Shown: positions 1 through 9,691 of the stretch, in pieces
Layout of the letters: every line of letters begins with the position of its first letter
Position numbering within the stretch: position 1 is the stretch's first letter
Assembly: GCA_033064195.1 (NCBI GenBank)
Contig: JARBJD010000119.1
Span: forward strand, 62,001-126,000
Direction of reading: 5' to 3'
Length of the DNA: 64,000 nucleotides
Source of the DNA: Blattamonas nauphoetae
Lineage: Eukaryota > Preaxostyla > Oxymonadida
Made by a program: the position numbers and the translations under genes
Notes under the pieces: generated by a model
Database searches by the model: none
Told to the model about the DNA's origin: nothing
Seen by the model: only the letters and a program-made list of their open reading frames with translations

Positions 1-860
1 AGGCTCCGACTCGAAATGAGACAGGCTGATTGGGAGTACTGCCGCAATTGGAAGAGACAGCACGAATTCCAACGTGCCACAATGATACACACAGACATCC
101 AGGAGGCAGGTCAGCAGATCCGAGAAAGCATACGATTGACTTCCTTCGACGATGGTCAAGCGACAATCTGACAGATACTCCACGTAAGAGGCACACGGAG
201 TGATCACACGGGTCAGCACAGTCTCACGAACGTGTGCTCTTCCTTCGTCGTCAGATATCCCAAGTTCATTCATGTTGAATCCAGTGCACACCCAAAGACA
301 TTCCGTCACAATTTGCATCACATTCTTGTGTGTTGTTTCGTGTCTCTCAATGGGCAGAGTGTGCGGGCTGAGGGCATCAACCAGTCGGCCAATCAAATCG
401 GCTTCAATGAGCTTCAGGTTGATTGATGGCGACGACCAATCGAAGAATGACTTCACAAATCCCATCCCTGCCGAAGCGATCCGATCATTGGGACACCCAA
501 CGAGAATCCCAAGGCATCTCGCAAATTCATTTTCTGCCCCTGAAGGCGAGGGTGTCAGTTTCGAGATCAGACGCAGCGCTTTTTCTTCCTCATCTGCCTC
601 AATCTGGTTGAGCAACTCCACTGCCTTGTCTTCCAGCACAGCGTCCAGTGGGTGATTCTCTGCCAGCAACGACACGAGGGAGACAAATACTCTTGACTGT
701 TGCGAGAATTTCAATCGTTTCGATGGATTCCAGTTCAGAAATGCGATAGCACCTGACAACAATTGCACACATAAAGTCTCACACCATCTTGTGCAGCATC
801 TCCTGAGGTCTTTGCAGTTCCAACAACATTGTCCATTGACGGATGGAAGAGTCGATCCAT
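1..860 (-). CDS. Helical-repeat (ARM/HEAT-like) family protein, 5' part, runs off left edge
   Basis: Two exons: 860..785 and 752..1, joined across a 32-nt GT...AG intron (753-784) that splits a Gly codon. The first 276 residues are visible and the frame is still open at the window edge. The start is the ATG at 860; it is the only start that joins in frame with the long exon. The protein is rich in Leu, Glu and Asp, with alternating amphipathic segments and no signal peptide or membrane span, which suggests a cytosolic alpha-helical repeat protein. The pattern (an NWNP-type opening, a KAVELLNQIE stretch, then helices ending in LTRVITPCASYVEYL) matches my memory of a large paralogous family in the oxymonad Blattamonas; its function is unknown to me. 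It lies head-to-head with the kinase gene, 159 bp apart. Confidence 0.72.
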
Positions 861-1019
861 CCCCACAAAACTGTTTTATCCTGAGTTTAACCAGAGAATC
901 GAACGTTGATCATTCAAAGTATAGAAAAGATGGATGAGATGTGAGCAAGATGCAAAGAGAGTGAGATAAGTGATCAGACCAAACCAAAATTTTCAACTCT
1001 TCTCTTCTCCTGTGTGTAC
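861..1019. promoter_or_regulatory. Short divergent intergenic region
   Basis: This 159-bp stretch separates the start codons of two divergently transcribed genes and so must hold both promoters and both 5' UTRs. I see no TATA box or other motif I can name with confidence. The role is inferred from gene layout alone. Confidence 0.35.
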
Positions 1020-3886
1020 ATGCAGAATGACTCTCTACAAGAGTCTTATCTCCCTCCTCTTCCAGAGTCATGTATGACTCGTTTTCGTACAGACTTTTAT
1101 CTTGCCTATCATGAATTTCTCTCACTGATTTCATGGATTGTTTCTTTCACTTAATCCTTAATTTATTTCTCTTTCAGACGTTCGTGTGAATTATCTTGGA
1201 AGTGGAGGGTTTGGATCAGTTTATCAAGCGAAGCACAATATCACAGGCGAAATGTTCGCAATCAAAGTCATAACTTACACCAATGAGATGGGCTGTAAAA
1301 AGAATGAGCGTGAAATCACCAAACTGAAAAAGTTCCAACATCCCAATGTTGTTCGACTTGTGGAAGTCAAGAAAAAGCCCCAAAGTCATCATATCGTCCT
1401 CGAACTCTGCACCTGTTCTCTTGCTCACCAAATGAGGGAGAGCAGCAGCAAAGGAGCCAATCTTGACAGATCTGTCTGTTCTTCTTTTGATATTGTCATT
1501 TTCCCTTCACACCTCTGTTTTTCACCGTCATCTCTGAACACAGACCATCTTCAGGTATATGTGCGATATTTTGGAGGGACTAGCTTTTCTGCATCAGAAC
1601 AAGCAAGCTTTTGGTGATCTGAAGCCGTCTAACATCTTGATTAGCAGGGACGGAGTTGCCAAACTTGGTTTGTCTCTTTCTCTTGACTCTGAGGAATTTG
1701 ATCCTCAACTGTGTCTTTTGTGCTTTTGTGTTGATTTTTGATTTGTTCATAATTCATTCTCGTTGATATCTTCCCATCATCACGATTTGCACTTCTGAAT
1801 CACATTTCAGGAGACTTTGGAGGGGTGACGAGTGTGGGAACAGGACAACAGAGTACAGCCAAAGAAAAAGGGACATACCAGGACTGGGCACCAGAGTTTT
1901 TCACTCGCTCAACGCCACAGCCATCCATGAAAGGAGACATGTGGGCATTTGGAATGATTCTTCTTGAAATGGTGACACGACCAGGGTGGATCACTGGGTC
2001 GGATGCATCTGACTTTGCTCAGTCTGTTTGTGGATTCGACGTCTCCACAGCGATCAAATCTCTTCCAGAACCATTACAACGCCTTCTCGCTAGTCTCCTC
2101 AATCCCGTGTGTTTCTCTTCTGTTTTTCTTCCATTTACTCTCTTGGCTCTTCTCAGAATCCGAAAGAACGATGGTCGTCGTCCAGACTACTCCAGTCGGA
2201 AAAGCTGCTCGCTCTCATCAACTCCAGCGACTCCATTTTTCCGATGGATCCAATGAGACTTCGTCGAATTCAACTCGATTTCCAGAACCATCAGCAGCTC
2301 ATTCGAACAAGGGCTCCAACGACCATCGTGCAAACGCTCTCTCCCCAACAACAAGATGTTCAAGCTCATGACCGATATCTCATTGAATCAAGCAACTATA
2401 CCGTATTTTCCTTTTTCTCGTTCTCTTTTCAGAATGTCCGCTTTTTGGGTGTGATTCTTCTCTCCTTCATCTTCCCCATCACTCTGTTCGCAATCAGACC
2501 AGGATCATCTCGGACGGTCTCCTCTCATTTGATATTCATTATTCTAGAGTCTACCGCGCAGTGTATACACTTCCTCCGATTGAGTACAGGATTCGAATTG
2601 TGGACGATCCAAATGAGGCGAGTCGACTCTATCAGCTGGAGAAGACAATCGAACAGTATCGCATTTTCGATTCTATTTCCATGAAGATTTTGTTCATGTT
2701 CATCGTTTCTGATCCTGACTCGTCGGGTTCACATGTGTCGGAACACACAACAAACTCTTTTCGTGTTTGATGATTCAGACCAAAATGTTTCGCTTTTTCA
2801 CTTTTCATGTTGTCAGACTCTCGACTATGGGGATCAAACATCACAAAGACCTAAAGCGCTTGAAGATGTTGTTCGAAAAGTGATATTTATGATTGGTTTG
2901 TCCTTCTCTGAAATCATTGCTGATATCAGCACATGGAATCACTGATCTTCACAAAGCGGGGTTTCTTCACAGGTTTCCAAATTTCATGATCATTTTATTC
3001 AGATTTCTGGTGCCAGCGAATGTGTGTTTCCGATGTGATGGAGAGTGTGCGACTGTTCGGGCATTGGTTTCCAATTTTAGCCGCGCATGTCCGATTGCTG
3101 ATCGTCAATCTTTTCCTCTTCGGAGTGAGGGTCTACCCTTCAAGTGTGTTGTTCTTCGTCGTTTTCATTGTTCGTTTCAGGACTTGTCTTTATATGGTTT
3201 GTTCTCGCATCATTCATTTCTTCCAGGCTCCCGAGATTCTTGATGGGTTGGAATATGGGGAATCGATTGATGCCTGGTCACTGGGATGCATTGCTCTGGA
3301 ACTTCTTCTTGGCCAGTCTGTTTTTCGTCGTCTCATGAATTTCCCAGCCAACCATTCGCGTCAAAAGACATAAATGAGCTTCGAGAGTGTGTTTACTTTG
3401 CTTATTTGAATTTTATGTCTCAGAGAAGTCCCGTCGATTCCGACATTCATCGATGACCTTGCCGCCCCCGCAGCAGGCCTCACTGACGATTGTATCAGTT
3501 TTCTGAAGGGAGTGTTGGATTTGAATCAGATGTCCCGACTCTCATTCTCAAATAACGCATTACTCTCCCATCGATGGTTTGCTGGTCTCTCCCCATCGAA
3601 CTGCGACCTCACTTGGGATGACTTTCAAACCCTCGCCCCGACAGACATCCCCCAACCGCAAACTTCTGTATTTGATCCACTTTCTGTGGAGCACGAGCAG
3701 AGCACTGTGCAACACGATGAAGCGATTCCAGCTGAAGATGATCAAAGACCTAATTTGAATTCATCGGTCTACCTCGACCTTCGTGGTAACCACAGTGAGG
3801 TCTATGCTCGCAGGATTGCAGGAGAATCACAAAGCATTCATGACACCGTTCAACATCATTTGGATGCTGTTGAACGAGATTTCTAG
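1020..3886 (+). CDS. Tandem kinase-pseudokinase protein, 16 exons
   Basis: Fifteen introns (1072-1177, 1474-1543, 1668-1810, 2107-2156, 2403-2432, 2449-2497, 2517-2547, 2656-2686, 2787-2816, 2896-2929, 2973-3002, 3144-3180, 3197-3226, 3316-3347, 3387-3423) leave 2,127 coding bases, exactly 708 codons plus stop. Domain 1 (about residues 20-280) is a protein kinase: glycine loop GSGGFGSVY, beta-3 FAIKVI, helix-C Glu in EREITKL, catalytic loop FGDLKPSNIL (His-Arg replaced, Asp kept), DFG present, then WAPEF and DMWAFGMILLEM. Domain 2 (about 345-570) has the same fold order but degenerate sites: a weak glycine loop before VYRAV, YRIRIV for VAIK, HRF for HRD and SNF for DFG, while MAPEIL and DAWSLGCIALELL are normal. 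The C-terminal tail is acidic and Gln/His-rich. There is no signal peptide or membrane span, so it is probably cytosolic. The ATG at 1020 is the least certain part; the exon joins are well supported. Confidence 0.82.
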
Positions 3887-4103
3887 CCTTCTTTCGCGTA
3901 TTCGCTGTCTTCTGTTGTATTTGATGTGTTCGTCTCCTGTGTCAGTCGTATCACGCTTGCATCTTTTTATTCTTTGACTTCTCGCATCTCATTGCTGAAA
4001 CTGTCCTTCTACTAAGTTTGATTCTCGTGCTCTGAAACGAAGAGGAAAACATCACCAGACATTGACATCACTCTTCAGTGATTGTCGACGAATGGCTTTC
4101 TCA

Positions 4104-5159
4104 TAGATGTGGGACTCAATTGAATTTGGAGACATAATTCACATTTCATCATAAATACGCAACAAGGACAGTTGTAGAGTAAAGGAGAGATTGAAGGAAG
4201 CTTATTACACCTTCTAAAGGAGTGTGAACTCAAATGGAGATTTTCGGGAATCTCATTGCTTTTCTCATTTGTTATGGGCTGATCTCGATTCTCACATTAA
4301 CTATTTCCATATGGTAACGAAAAAAAGATCAATAAAAACTGAATGAAAACACGTGTGAAATGTATGAAGTTGAGATGAACGTGATCCGTCCTTCAATTGG
4401 AGAGATCTCTTTCTGCATCCACGATCAAAGTATGACGACATGGTATCCCTGTGCTTGCCTAAATTTGTGAAGAGGATGAAAAGAAGGAATGAGAAAGAGA
4501 GCAAACGTGCAAAACACGGAAAAGAGGCTGGATCCTTTTGGATTGGTGGAGTGACCAACCTGTTCGTCTAATTTGTTGAATCAACAAAGTTGGATGGATA
4601 AACACTGAAAAATGTGAAAACAAGAAGGAAATTGAGTGATGAAGGAAACAGGGAGATATTGGCAAGAAAAGTGATGAAACAATTGTTGTTGAAAAATTGA
4701 TCAATTGAGTTGTGTATGAAGGAAAACACACCCGAATAGCATTTCAGCGAACATCAGGTCATTGTCCGCGAGTTGGCAAATCTCGAAGTCAGGATCCTTG
4801 ATCGGGGATTTTTGAGCGGGCAAGAGGGTATTTAGGCTGTTTGATCACATCCATTATCGAGTTTATCAATATTTTTGGACTCTTGGTATTAAGTTTTCGT
4901 CATGTCATCTGAGACGTGGCAGGTGAGAAGGATTGGGATATGAGTTTTCTCGGAGAACGGAGACCTTTTCACATTGGTTGTGGGAAGATCATACCTTGAT
5001 TTTCCTTTCTCCACTTCAAGACAATTTTACCTTTCCATTGACTTTTGTGGCGTGAACATACCAGTTCACGAATAATATTCACAAATATTAGACCGTACTT
5101 GTCTATAGATCGCTCAAAGACGGAATAATGTCCCGAAAAAGAATTATGTCCCATGTCTA
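4104..5159. mobile_element. Non-autonomous DNA transposon nested in the DIRS left end
   Basis: A 1,056-bp insert flanked by a TCA duplication (4101-4103 and 5160-5162). Its ends are imperfect inverted repeats, about 27 of 37 positions matching, both starting TAGA and sharing TGGGAC. The uninterrupted sequence is preserved in the DIRS internal complementary region, where 4103 joins 5163 directly, so the insert is younger than the DIRS copy. I recognise no transposase. The minus strand holds coding-like stretches that look like exons (about 4307-4470, with a GTGTGT donor and TTTAG acceptor leading back to about 4737-4830, and 4995-5154) but match nothing I know; they could be captured host sequence. 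Superfamily unassigned: a 3-bp duplication with TAGA ends does not fit a family I can name. Confidence 0.82.
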
Positions 5160-5166
5160 TCAGTTC

Positions 5167-5285
5167 GGGATGAAGAAAGTTTGAGTAATTTTCCTGTGAA
5201 TTGATCTTAAATGAAGAAAGAATGAGTTACTTTTTGGCTTTTTTGGAGTTTTGGTTCCGTGAAGTGATCCCCCCTTTGTTACTCC
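5167..5285 (+). repeat. DIRS left inverted terminal repeat
   Basis: This 119-bp block is the exact reverse complement of 9573-9691. It lies just upstream of the gag-like frame and probably holds the 5' leader. Beyond the shared block the two outer ends differ, which is normal for DIRS elements, whose unequal ends are matched by the internal complementary region. Confidence 0.95.
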
Positions 5286-5310
5286 TTTTTATTGATCTTC
5301 ACGTATAAGA

Positions 5311-6561
5311 ATGAGTGAGAGAACAGAAAATACCATTATAGCTCCATCAGCGGAGCAGATGGCATCGAACCTCAACGCTATGTTCGACATAAAGACGGAG
5401 TTTGTTCGTTTTCTTGCGGCTTGGAGGGACGATGATAATGACGTTCTGGAGAAGTTCAAGGGTTTCTCGGCTCCCGGGGACCTCACACCATACGCGAACA
5501 TGTTGTTCCACATGGTAAGAATCTTCTCAAAACACATAGATCTCGCCGGGCGACAAGATTCGTCTGTCTGGGAAAGTCTCCTCCCTCCGGAGGATCAATG
5601 GAGGGTGGAGGTTCCCAGGTTTGGTGAAGCGGTTGTACAGCCTCACCTCCACAATACCTTTCGATCATTATCTCCCGCACCGGTTACTCCACGGGGGATA
5701 ACGCCAGAGGTATTTCGGAACTTGGATCATCATCAGGCGGTGATATGGCCCACTGACCCTCAGCATCCTGTGGAGATCGGGCAAGGACATCCCAACCCCT
5801 TGATGGAGGGTATAAACGATCGGGAAGCGAGAGCGGAGGCTCTCACTGACACCGCCCACCTCCTCCCGGAATTTCAATGGGAGGAAGGTGAGGAGAACGA
5901 ACTCAAGGAGAGGATGACAAGTATTCCGGATGTGAAGTTTTATCCGGACACAGTTTCGAAATTACAAAGTGACAAGGGTAAGAATCACCTCAACAGGTCA
6001 TTGCACCAACTGGAAGCAGATTCTTTCCATCTGGTCAAATTGGGGGTTGTTTCTTTCCGAAAATCGGACTCGGTTGAGGAACTTGCGAGATCGATCGAAC
6101 TAATGACCTTGAAGGCGTCGGAGATCACGAAATCGATAAACGATGTCAGGATTACACACCTACTCGCATTGCCAGCAGAAGAGGAGGGCGACGCAGCACG
6201 GAAGGAGTCAGAGCAGAGACAGGAGAAGAGGATCGAAGCTTTAATTGAAAAGCGGGACAAAGCTCGATTGCAAAGTCAACAGATCCGTTCCGCGACGCGC
6301 CGCTTTTTTCGTCCGGGCCCCGATCAGGGGCATCAAGGACTCGATCCACGACAACGACAGACCAGACCATTCAGCAATTTCCAACAACAGAGACAGCCAC
6401 ACCCGCGGTATCCTCCATCAGCACAAGGACCATGGTCGCAGGGAGGCTCATACGGAGGAGCCCGCAACACATCGTCCAGGCGGGGTCACACACCCTCGAA
6501 CCCACCGAACAGGTTTCAGCCTCACCTACAGCCGAGGCAGGGTTCCCAGCGCCGGAACTAG
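5311..6561 (+). CDS. DIRS ORF1, gag-like protein
   Basis: A 416-residue frame starting 25 bp after the left inverted repeat. The N-terminal two thirds are acidic and predicted mostly helical. The C-terminal ~90 residues are very basic and rich in Gln, Pro, Gly, Arg and Ser, as expected for nucleic-acid binding. No zinc knuckle is seen. The position as first ORF and the overlap of its 3' end with the reverse transcriptase frame (from 6432) match DIRS-1 organisation. The frame looks whole. The name gag-like rests on position and composition, not on a recognised fold. Confidence 0.75.
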   Translation: MSERTENTIIAPSAEQMASNLNAMFDIKTEFVRFLAAWRDDDNDVLEKFKGFSAPGDLTPYANMLFHMVRIFSKHIDLAGRQDSSVWESLLPPEDQWRVEVPRFGEAVVQPHLHNTFRSLSPAPVTPRGITPEVFRNLDHHQAVIWPTDPQHPVEIGQGHPNPLMEGINDREARAEALTDTAHLLPEFQWEEGEENELKERMTSIPDVKFYPDTVSKLQSDKGKNHLNRSLHQLEADSFHLVKLGVVSFRKSDSVEELARSIELMTLKASEITKSINDVRITHLLALPAEEEGDAARKESEQRQEKRIEALIEKRDKARLQSQQIRSATRRFFRPGPDQGHQGLDPRQRQTRPFSNFQQQRQPHPRYPPSAQGPWSQGGSYGGARNTSSRRGHTPSNPPNRFQPHLQPRQGSQRRN

Positions 6562-8495
6562 GAAAGGATCGTCGATATCCACAGATTGGAGGGAGGACCA
6601 GACATTTTTGGCGAGCGTGGGAAGAATATGGCCTCGGGTCGGTGATTCGGAAGGGATTCAGCATCGATTGGAGGGATGGGGAGGTTCCGACTTTCAGAAG
6701 TACTCCCTTCGAGTTGCGTCTCTCCGGGAGAGAAGAGGAGGGCTTGGCAGAAGTCATCAAGAAGGAGCTCGCGGATGGAGTGATCAAGGAGGTGGCGAGA
6801 GACACAATCAAGTGCTGGAACCCAACGTTTGTTATTCAGAAAGGCGACGGGAGTTGGAGGAGAATATTGGATTGCCGGCAAATCAACAGCAGCGTAATGC
6901 AGGAACACTTCAAGATGGAAGGATACTCAGCTGTGGCTCACATGTTGGAGGAGGGGTTGTGGATATGCAAGCTGGATCTGGCGCATGCATATCTTCACAT
7001 CGCCCTCAGTCCGCGAGAACATCTTTACTTCGGATTTCAGCACAGGGGGAGAACATACGTGCAGCAGACGATGTGTTTCGGGTTGACTTCGGCCCCAAGG
7101 CAATTCACAAAACTCGTGAGACCGGTGGTAGCAAAGTTCAGGAGACAATTTCCCATACTGGCCTACCTGGACGATTTCATCGTCATGGGCCAGTCAAAGG
7201 AGGCGGCGGAGGAGAATGTAGAACGGGTGAGAGCAGAACTCGAAAAACTAGGCTTCACAATCAATTTGGAGAAGTCTGTATTCACAGCGAGCCAGCGGGT
7301 GCAATTCTTAGGGCTGGAATGGAATTCAGTAGCCAGGACAGTCGGAGTGGGGGCAGAGAAACGGAAACTGGTTCTGGAAGCAGTGAGGGAGAGATTGAGG
7401 CAAGCCGGGAAAGATGGAGAAGTCAGAGTCAAAACGATGGCATCGTTGATCGGCAAATTGCAGGCGATGGCCTTTGCGGACAGTATGGTTCATTTCAAGA
7501 CTCGTCATCTTGTCGATTGGAAGGAGTCTCTTGTGTCCAAACACGGTTGGAACGCAAGAGGGAAGCTCGGCCTGGCGGAAGTCGAAGAGCTGAGATGGTG
7601 GAAAACAAGGCTGGCGATGAAGATGGAGCGTACGATCCAACAGTTCGACCATCTTGTTACCATGGTCTCAGACGCCAGCGAATGGGGACTCGGGGTAATT
7701 TGGGAGAGAAGGGATGGCGAGAAACAGAGTTGGCAACGCAGATTCGATGCCGGCGAGACAACGTGGTCGAGCAATCGAAGGGAAGCCGAGGCGATCTTGG
7801 AGGGCTTCGAGGAGGGGGTAAAAAGAGGTATGATCAGGAATGGAGAAGACGTTCTTGTCAGATCAGACAATATGGCAGCGGTTGCCAACATCAATCGGAG
7901 GAACTGCGCGGTTTCACTCCTCCCACAGTTTTGTGCACTGTTTCAACAGGCGGACAGCGCACGGAGCAGAATTTGGGCCGAACACATAGCGGACAAGGAG
8001 AACGTAGTGGCAGACAGACTCTCGCGGATGCGAGATGCCACGGACTACGCCCTGAAACCGGAGATCTTCAGATGGATCATCCGGGAGTTCAAGATCTTGC
8101 CGAGCGTAGACGCCTTCGCGTCGGCACAGAACAGGAAAGTCAGAAGATTCTGGTCGCTGACTCAGGAAAGCGGGTCGGCGGGGACAAACGCGATGCTCCA
8201 AGACTGGAACGGAGAGTCGTGCGTTTTCGCCTTCCCCCCGATTCCCCTCATCCAGAGAGTACTACTGAAATGGAAGAAGAGCACCACTCACCTCATCCTG
8301 GTGATTCCAGATTGGAGCACGATTCCGGGCAGAGACGTGTTGGAGCAAGAAGCACTCAAGACACTATCACTGGGAAGGACAGAGGAAGTGACGACGATCG
8401 GCCCAGGCCTAGAAGCGAGCAGGAGCTCGCGCCCACCAGGTCTCCTCCGAGCATTCTTGCTGGGGAGATCTGGGAGGGACTCACAGACATGTTAG
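6432..8495 (+). CDS. DIRS ORF2, reverse transcriptase / RNase H
   Basis: A 687-residue frame overlapping ORF1 by about 130 bp in another frame. From N- to C-terminus: a proline-rich lead-in, the reverse transcriptase fingers and palm (LDLAHAYLHI, FGLTSAP, and the catalytic YLDD box near residue 243), a thumb region, an RNase H domain opening at SDASEWGLGVIW, and the conserved DAFAS...N-type domain that follows RNase H in DIRS and Ngaro elements. It would copy the element RNA into DNA. The frame looks whole. The tyrosine recombinase frame overlaps its 3' end. Confidence 0.93.
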   Translation: MVAGRLIRRSPQHIVQAGSHTLEPTEQVSASPTAEAGFPAPELGKDRRYPQIGGRTRHFWRAWEEYGLGSVIRKGFSIDWRDGEVPTFRSTPFELRLSGREEEGLAEVIKKELADGVIKEVARDTIKCWNPTFVIQKGDGSWRRILDCRQINSSVMQEHFKMEGYSAVAHMLEEGLWICKLDLAHAYLHIALSPREHLYFGFQHRGRTYVQQTMCFGLTSAPRQFTKLVRPVVAKFRRQFPILAYLDDFIVMGQSKEAAEENVERVRAELEKLGFTINLEKSVFTASQRVQFLGLEWNSVARTVGVGAEKRKLVLEAVRERLRQAGKDGEVRVKTMASLIGKLQAMAFADSMVHFKTRHLVDWKESLVSKHGWNARGKLGLAEVEELRWWKTRLAMKMERTIQQFDHLVTMVSDASEWGLGVIWERRDGEKQSWQRRFDAGETTWSSNRREAEAILEGFEEGVKRGMIRNGEDVLVRSDNMAAVANINRRNCAVSLLPQFCALFQQADSARSRIWAEHIADKENVVADRLSRMRDATDYALKPEIFRWIIREFKILPSVDAFASAQNRKVRRFWSLTQESGSAGTNAMLQDWNGESCVFAFPPIPLIQRVLLKWKKSTTHLILVIPDWSTIPGRDVLEQEALKTLSLGRTEEVTTIGPGLEASRSSRPPGLLRAFLLGRSGRDSQTC

Positions 8496-9631
8496 GGATG
8501 GAGGAAGACACGATGCTTTGGATCCTCGCGGGAATCAGTGAGGCTACTGTACGCCAATATGCCGCATCTATAAGGAAGTGGATCGAGGAGGAATATCAAG
8601 CGAAGAGAGATTGGACAGCACTCAACCCTGTGCAGGTCTCGAATTTCCTCTCTCGGTGGATGAGGAGGACTAAATCCCCAAACACAACCTCGATTGCGCG
8701 GAGCGCTCTATCTTTCCTTTCCCAGCTGCTGGGAAAAGGCCAGGTCGGTACCTCGCTCACGGTCACAGCGACTATGCGGGGAATTCGCCGAGTGAACCCA
8801 CAGAAACCAAAATATTCAGACATTTGGGACGCCAGGATCATGGAGAAGGAAGTTTTGAGGAGATGGACTGACAGGGACACGCTAGGCGATGACGAGATCA
8901 GGACTGCGCTCGCCGTCACCCTCATCCTTCAACATGCGCTTCGTTTCACGGAAATGAGCCGAATCAATCGAGAGACTGTCAGGATCGATCAGGAGAATGA
9001 CGAGATCAGCTTCATCACCAGACTGAAAACTGGCGACGGGGAGGAAACGGTGACGCTGAAAGAGAGCCATCTGACCGAAGGGTTGAGAGCAAGGGATTGG
9101 ATTTCGCTATTGGACGGAAGGAGGGAGGTCGAATGGGGGGGACAATTACTCGGGGATCTCGACAGGTCGTTATCAGCAGGGGAGATCGCCTCCAGAATTA
9201 AACTGCTCATGGGCACGATTGGGTTGGGCAGTTCGAAGTACGGTCCGTACTCCCTTAAACACGCGGGAAGATCGAGGAACAGATTGATTGGGATGAGCGA
9301 CGGGGACAACGCTCGACAGGCAAGACTCTCCTCGAGGACAAACACCCTCCAACGATTCTATATCAAGCAGTCATCACCTCCCAACGGACTCAAACTTTCT
9401 TCATCCCGAACTGAGAAAGCCATTCGTCGACAATCACTGAAGAGTGATTCCGACAATGGTTTCGAAAGAAGGGATGAAGAAAGTTTCCTGCCGCCACCCG
9501 CCCCAGCAACTCGACAATCGGAACGACTTAAAATAAGGAAACTTTCTTCCCCTCTTTCGAAATCCTCCCAACGGAGTAACAAAGGGGGGATCACTTCACG
9601 GAACCAAAACTCCAAAAAAGCCAAAAAGTAA
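8270..9631 (+). CDS. DIRS ORF3, tyrosine recombinase
   Basis: A tyrosine recombinase (phage-integrase fold) that would insert a circular DNA form, used by DIRS elements in place of a DDE integrase. The N-terminal SAM-like core-binding region (helices around TVRQYAASIRKWIEEEY) is followed by the catalytic region with the Arg of the ALRFTEMS stretch, the His/Arg pair of SLKHAGRSR, and the nucleophile Tyr in QRFYIK. The frame is open far upstream, but there it overlaps reverse transcriptase in another frame, so the start is uncertain; ATG codons at 8270 and 8489 are both possible. The last 20 codons lie inside the right inverted repeat, and the internal complementary region lies within the coding sequence. 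The frame looks whole. Confidence 0.9.
   Translation: MEEEHHSPHPGDSRLEHDSGQRRVGARSTQDTITGKDRGSDDDRPRPRSEQELAPTRSPPSILAGEIWEGLTDMLGMEEDTMLWILAGISEATVRQYAASIRKWIEEEYQAKRDWTALNPVQVSNFLSRWMRRTKSPNTTSIARSALSFLSQLLGKGQVGTSLTVTATMRGIRRVNPQKPKYSDIWDARIMEKEVLRRWTDRDTLGDDEIRTALAVTLILQHALRFTEMSRINRETVRIDQENDEISFITRLKTGDGEETVTLKESHLTEGLRARDWISLLDGRREVEWGGQLLGDLDRSLSAGEIASRIKLLMGTIGLGSSKYGPYSLKHAGRSRNRLIGMSDGDNARQARLSSRTNTLQRFYIKQSSPPNGLKLSSSRTEKAIRRQSLKSDSDNGFERRDEESFLPPPAPATRQSERLKIRKLSSPLSKSSQRSNKGGITSRNQNSKKAKK
9389..9486 (-). repeat. DIRS internal complementary region
   Basis: These 98 nt are the reverse complement of the element's two ends fused together: 9449-9486 pairs with the right end 9676-9713 (38 nt), 9412-9448 with 4067-4103 (37 nt), and 9389-9411 with 5163-5185 (23 nt). 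In the DIRS model this region aligns the two cDNA ends to form a circle. The central part includes a small palindrome (ATCACT...AGTGAT) that could be the recombination site; that last point is inference. Confidence 0.95.
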
Positions 9632-9691
9632 CTCATTCTTTCTTCATTTAAGATCAATTCACAGGAAAATTACTCAAACTTTCTTCATCCC
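9573..9691 (+). repeat. DIRS right inverted terminal repeat
   Basis: Exact 119-bp inverted partner of 5167-5285. The recombinase stop codon (9629-9631) lies within it, so the left copy contains the antisense of the protein's last codons. The identity indicates little time since insertion. Confidence 0.95.

Noticed and set aside
2403-2432. Reading the 30-nt in-frame introns at 2403-2432 and 2787-2816 as coding
   Set aside because: Both have clean GT...pyrimidine...AG structure and sit between conserved kinase blocks; the neighbouring introns of the same size are out of frame and must be spliced.
6245-8269. Upstream part of the tyrosine recombinase frame as extra coding sequence
   Set aside because: It overlaps reverse transcriptase/RNase H in another frame, and its translation is low-complexity Gly/Arg/Glu typical of a shifted reading of that gene.
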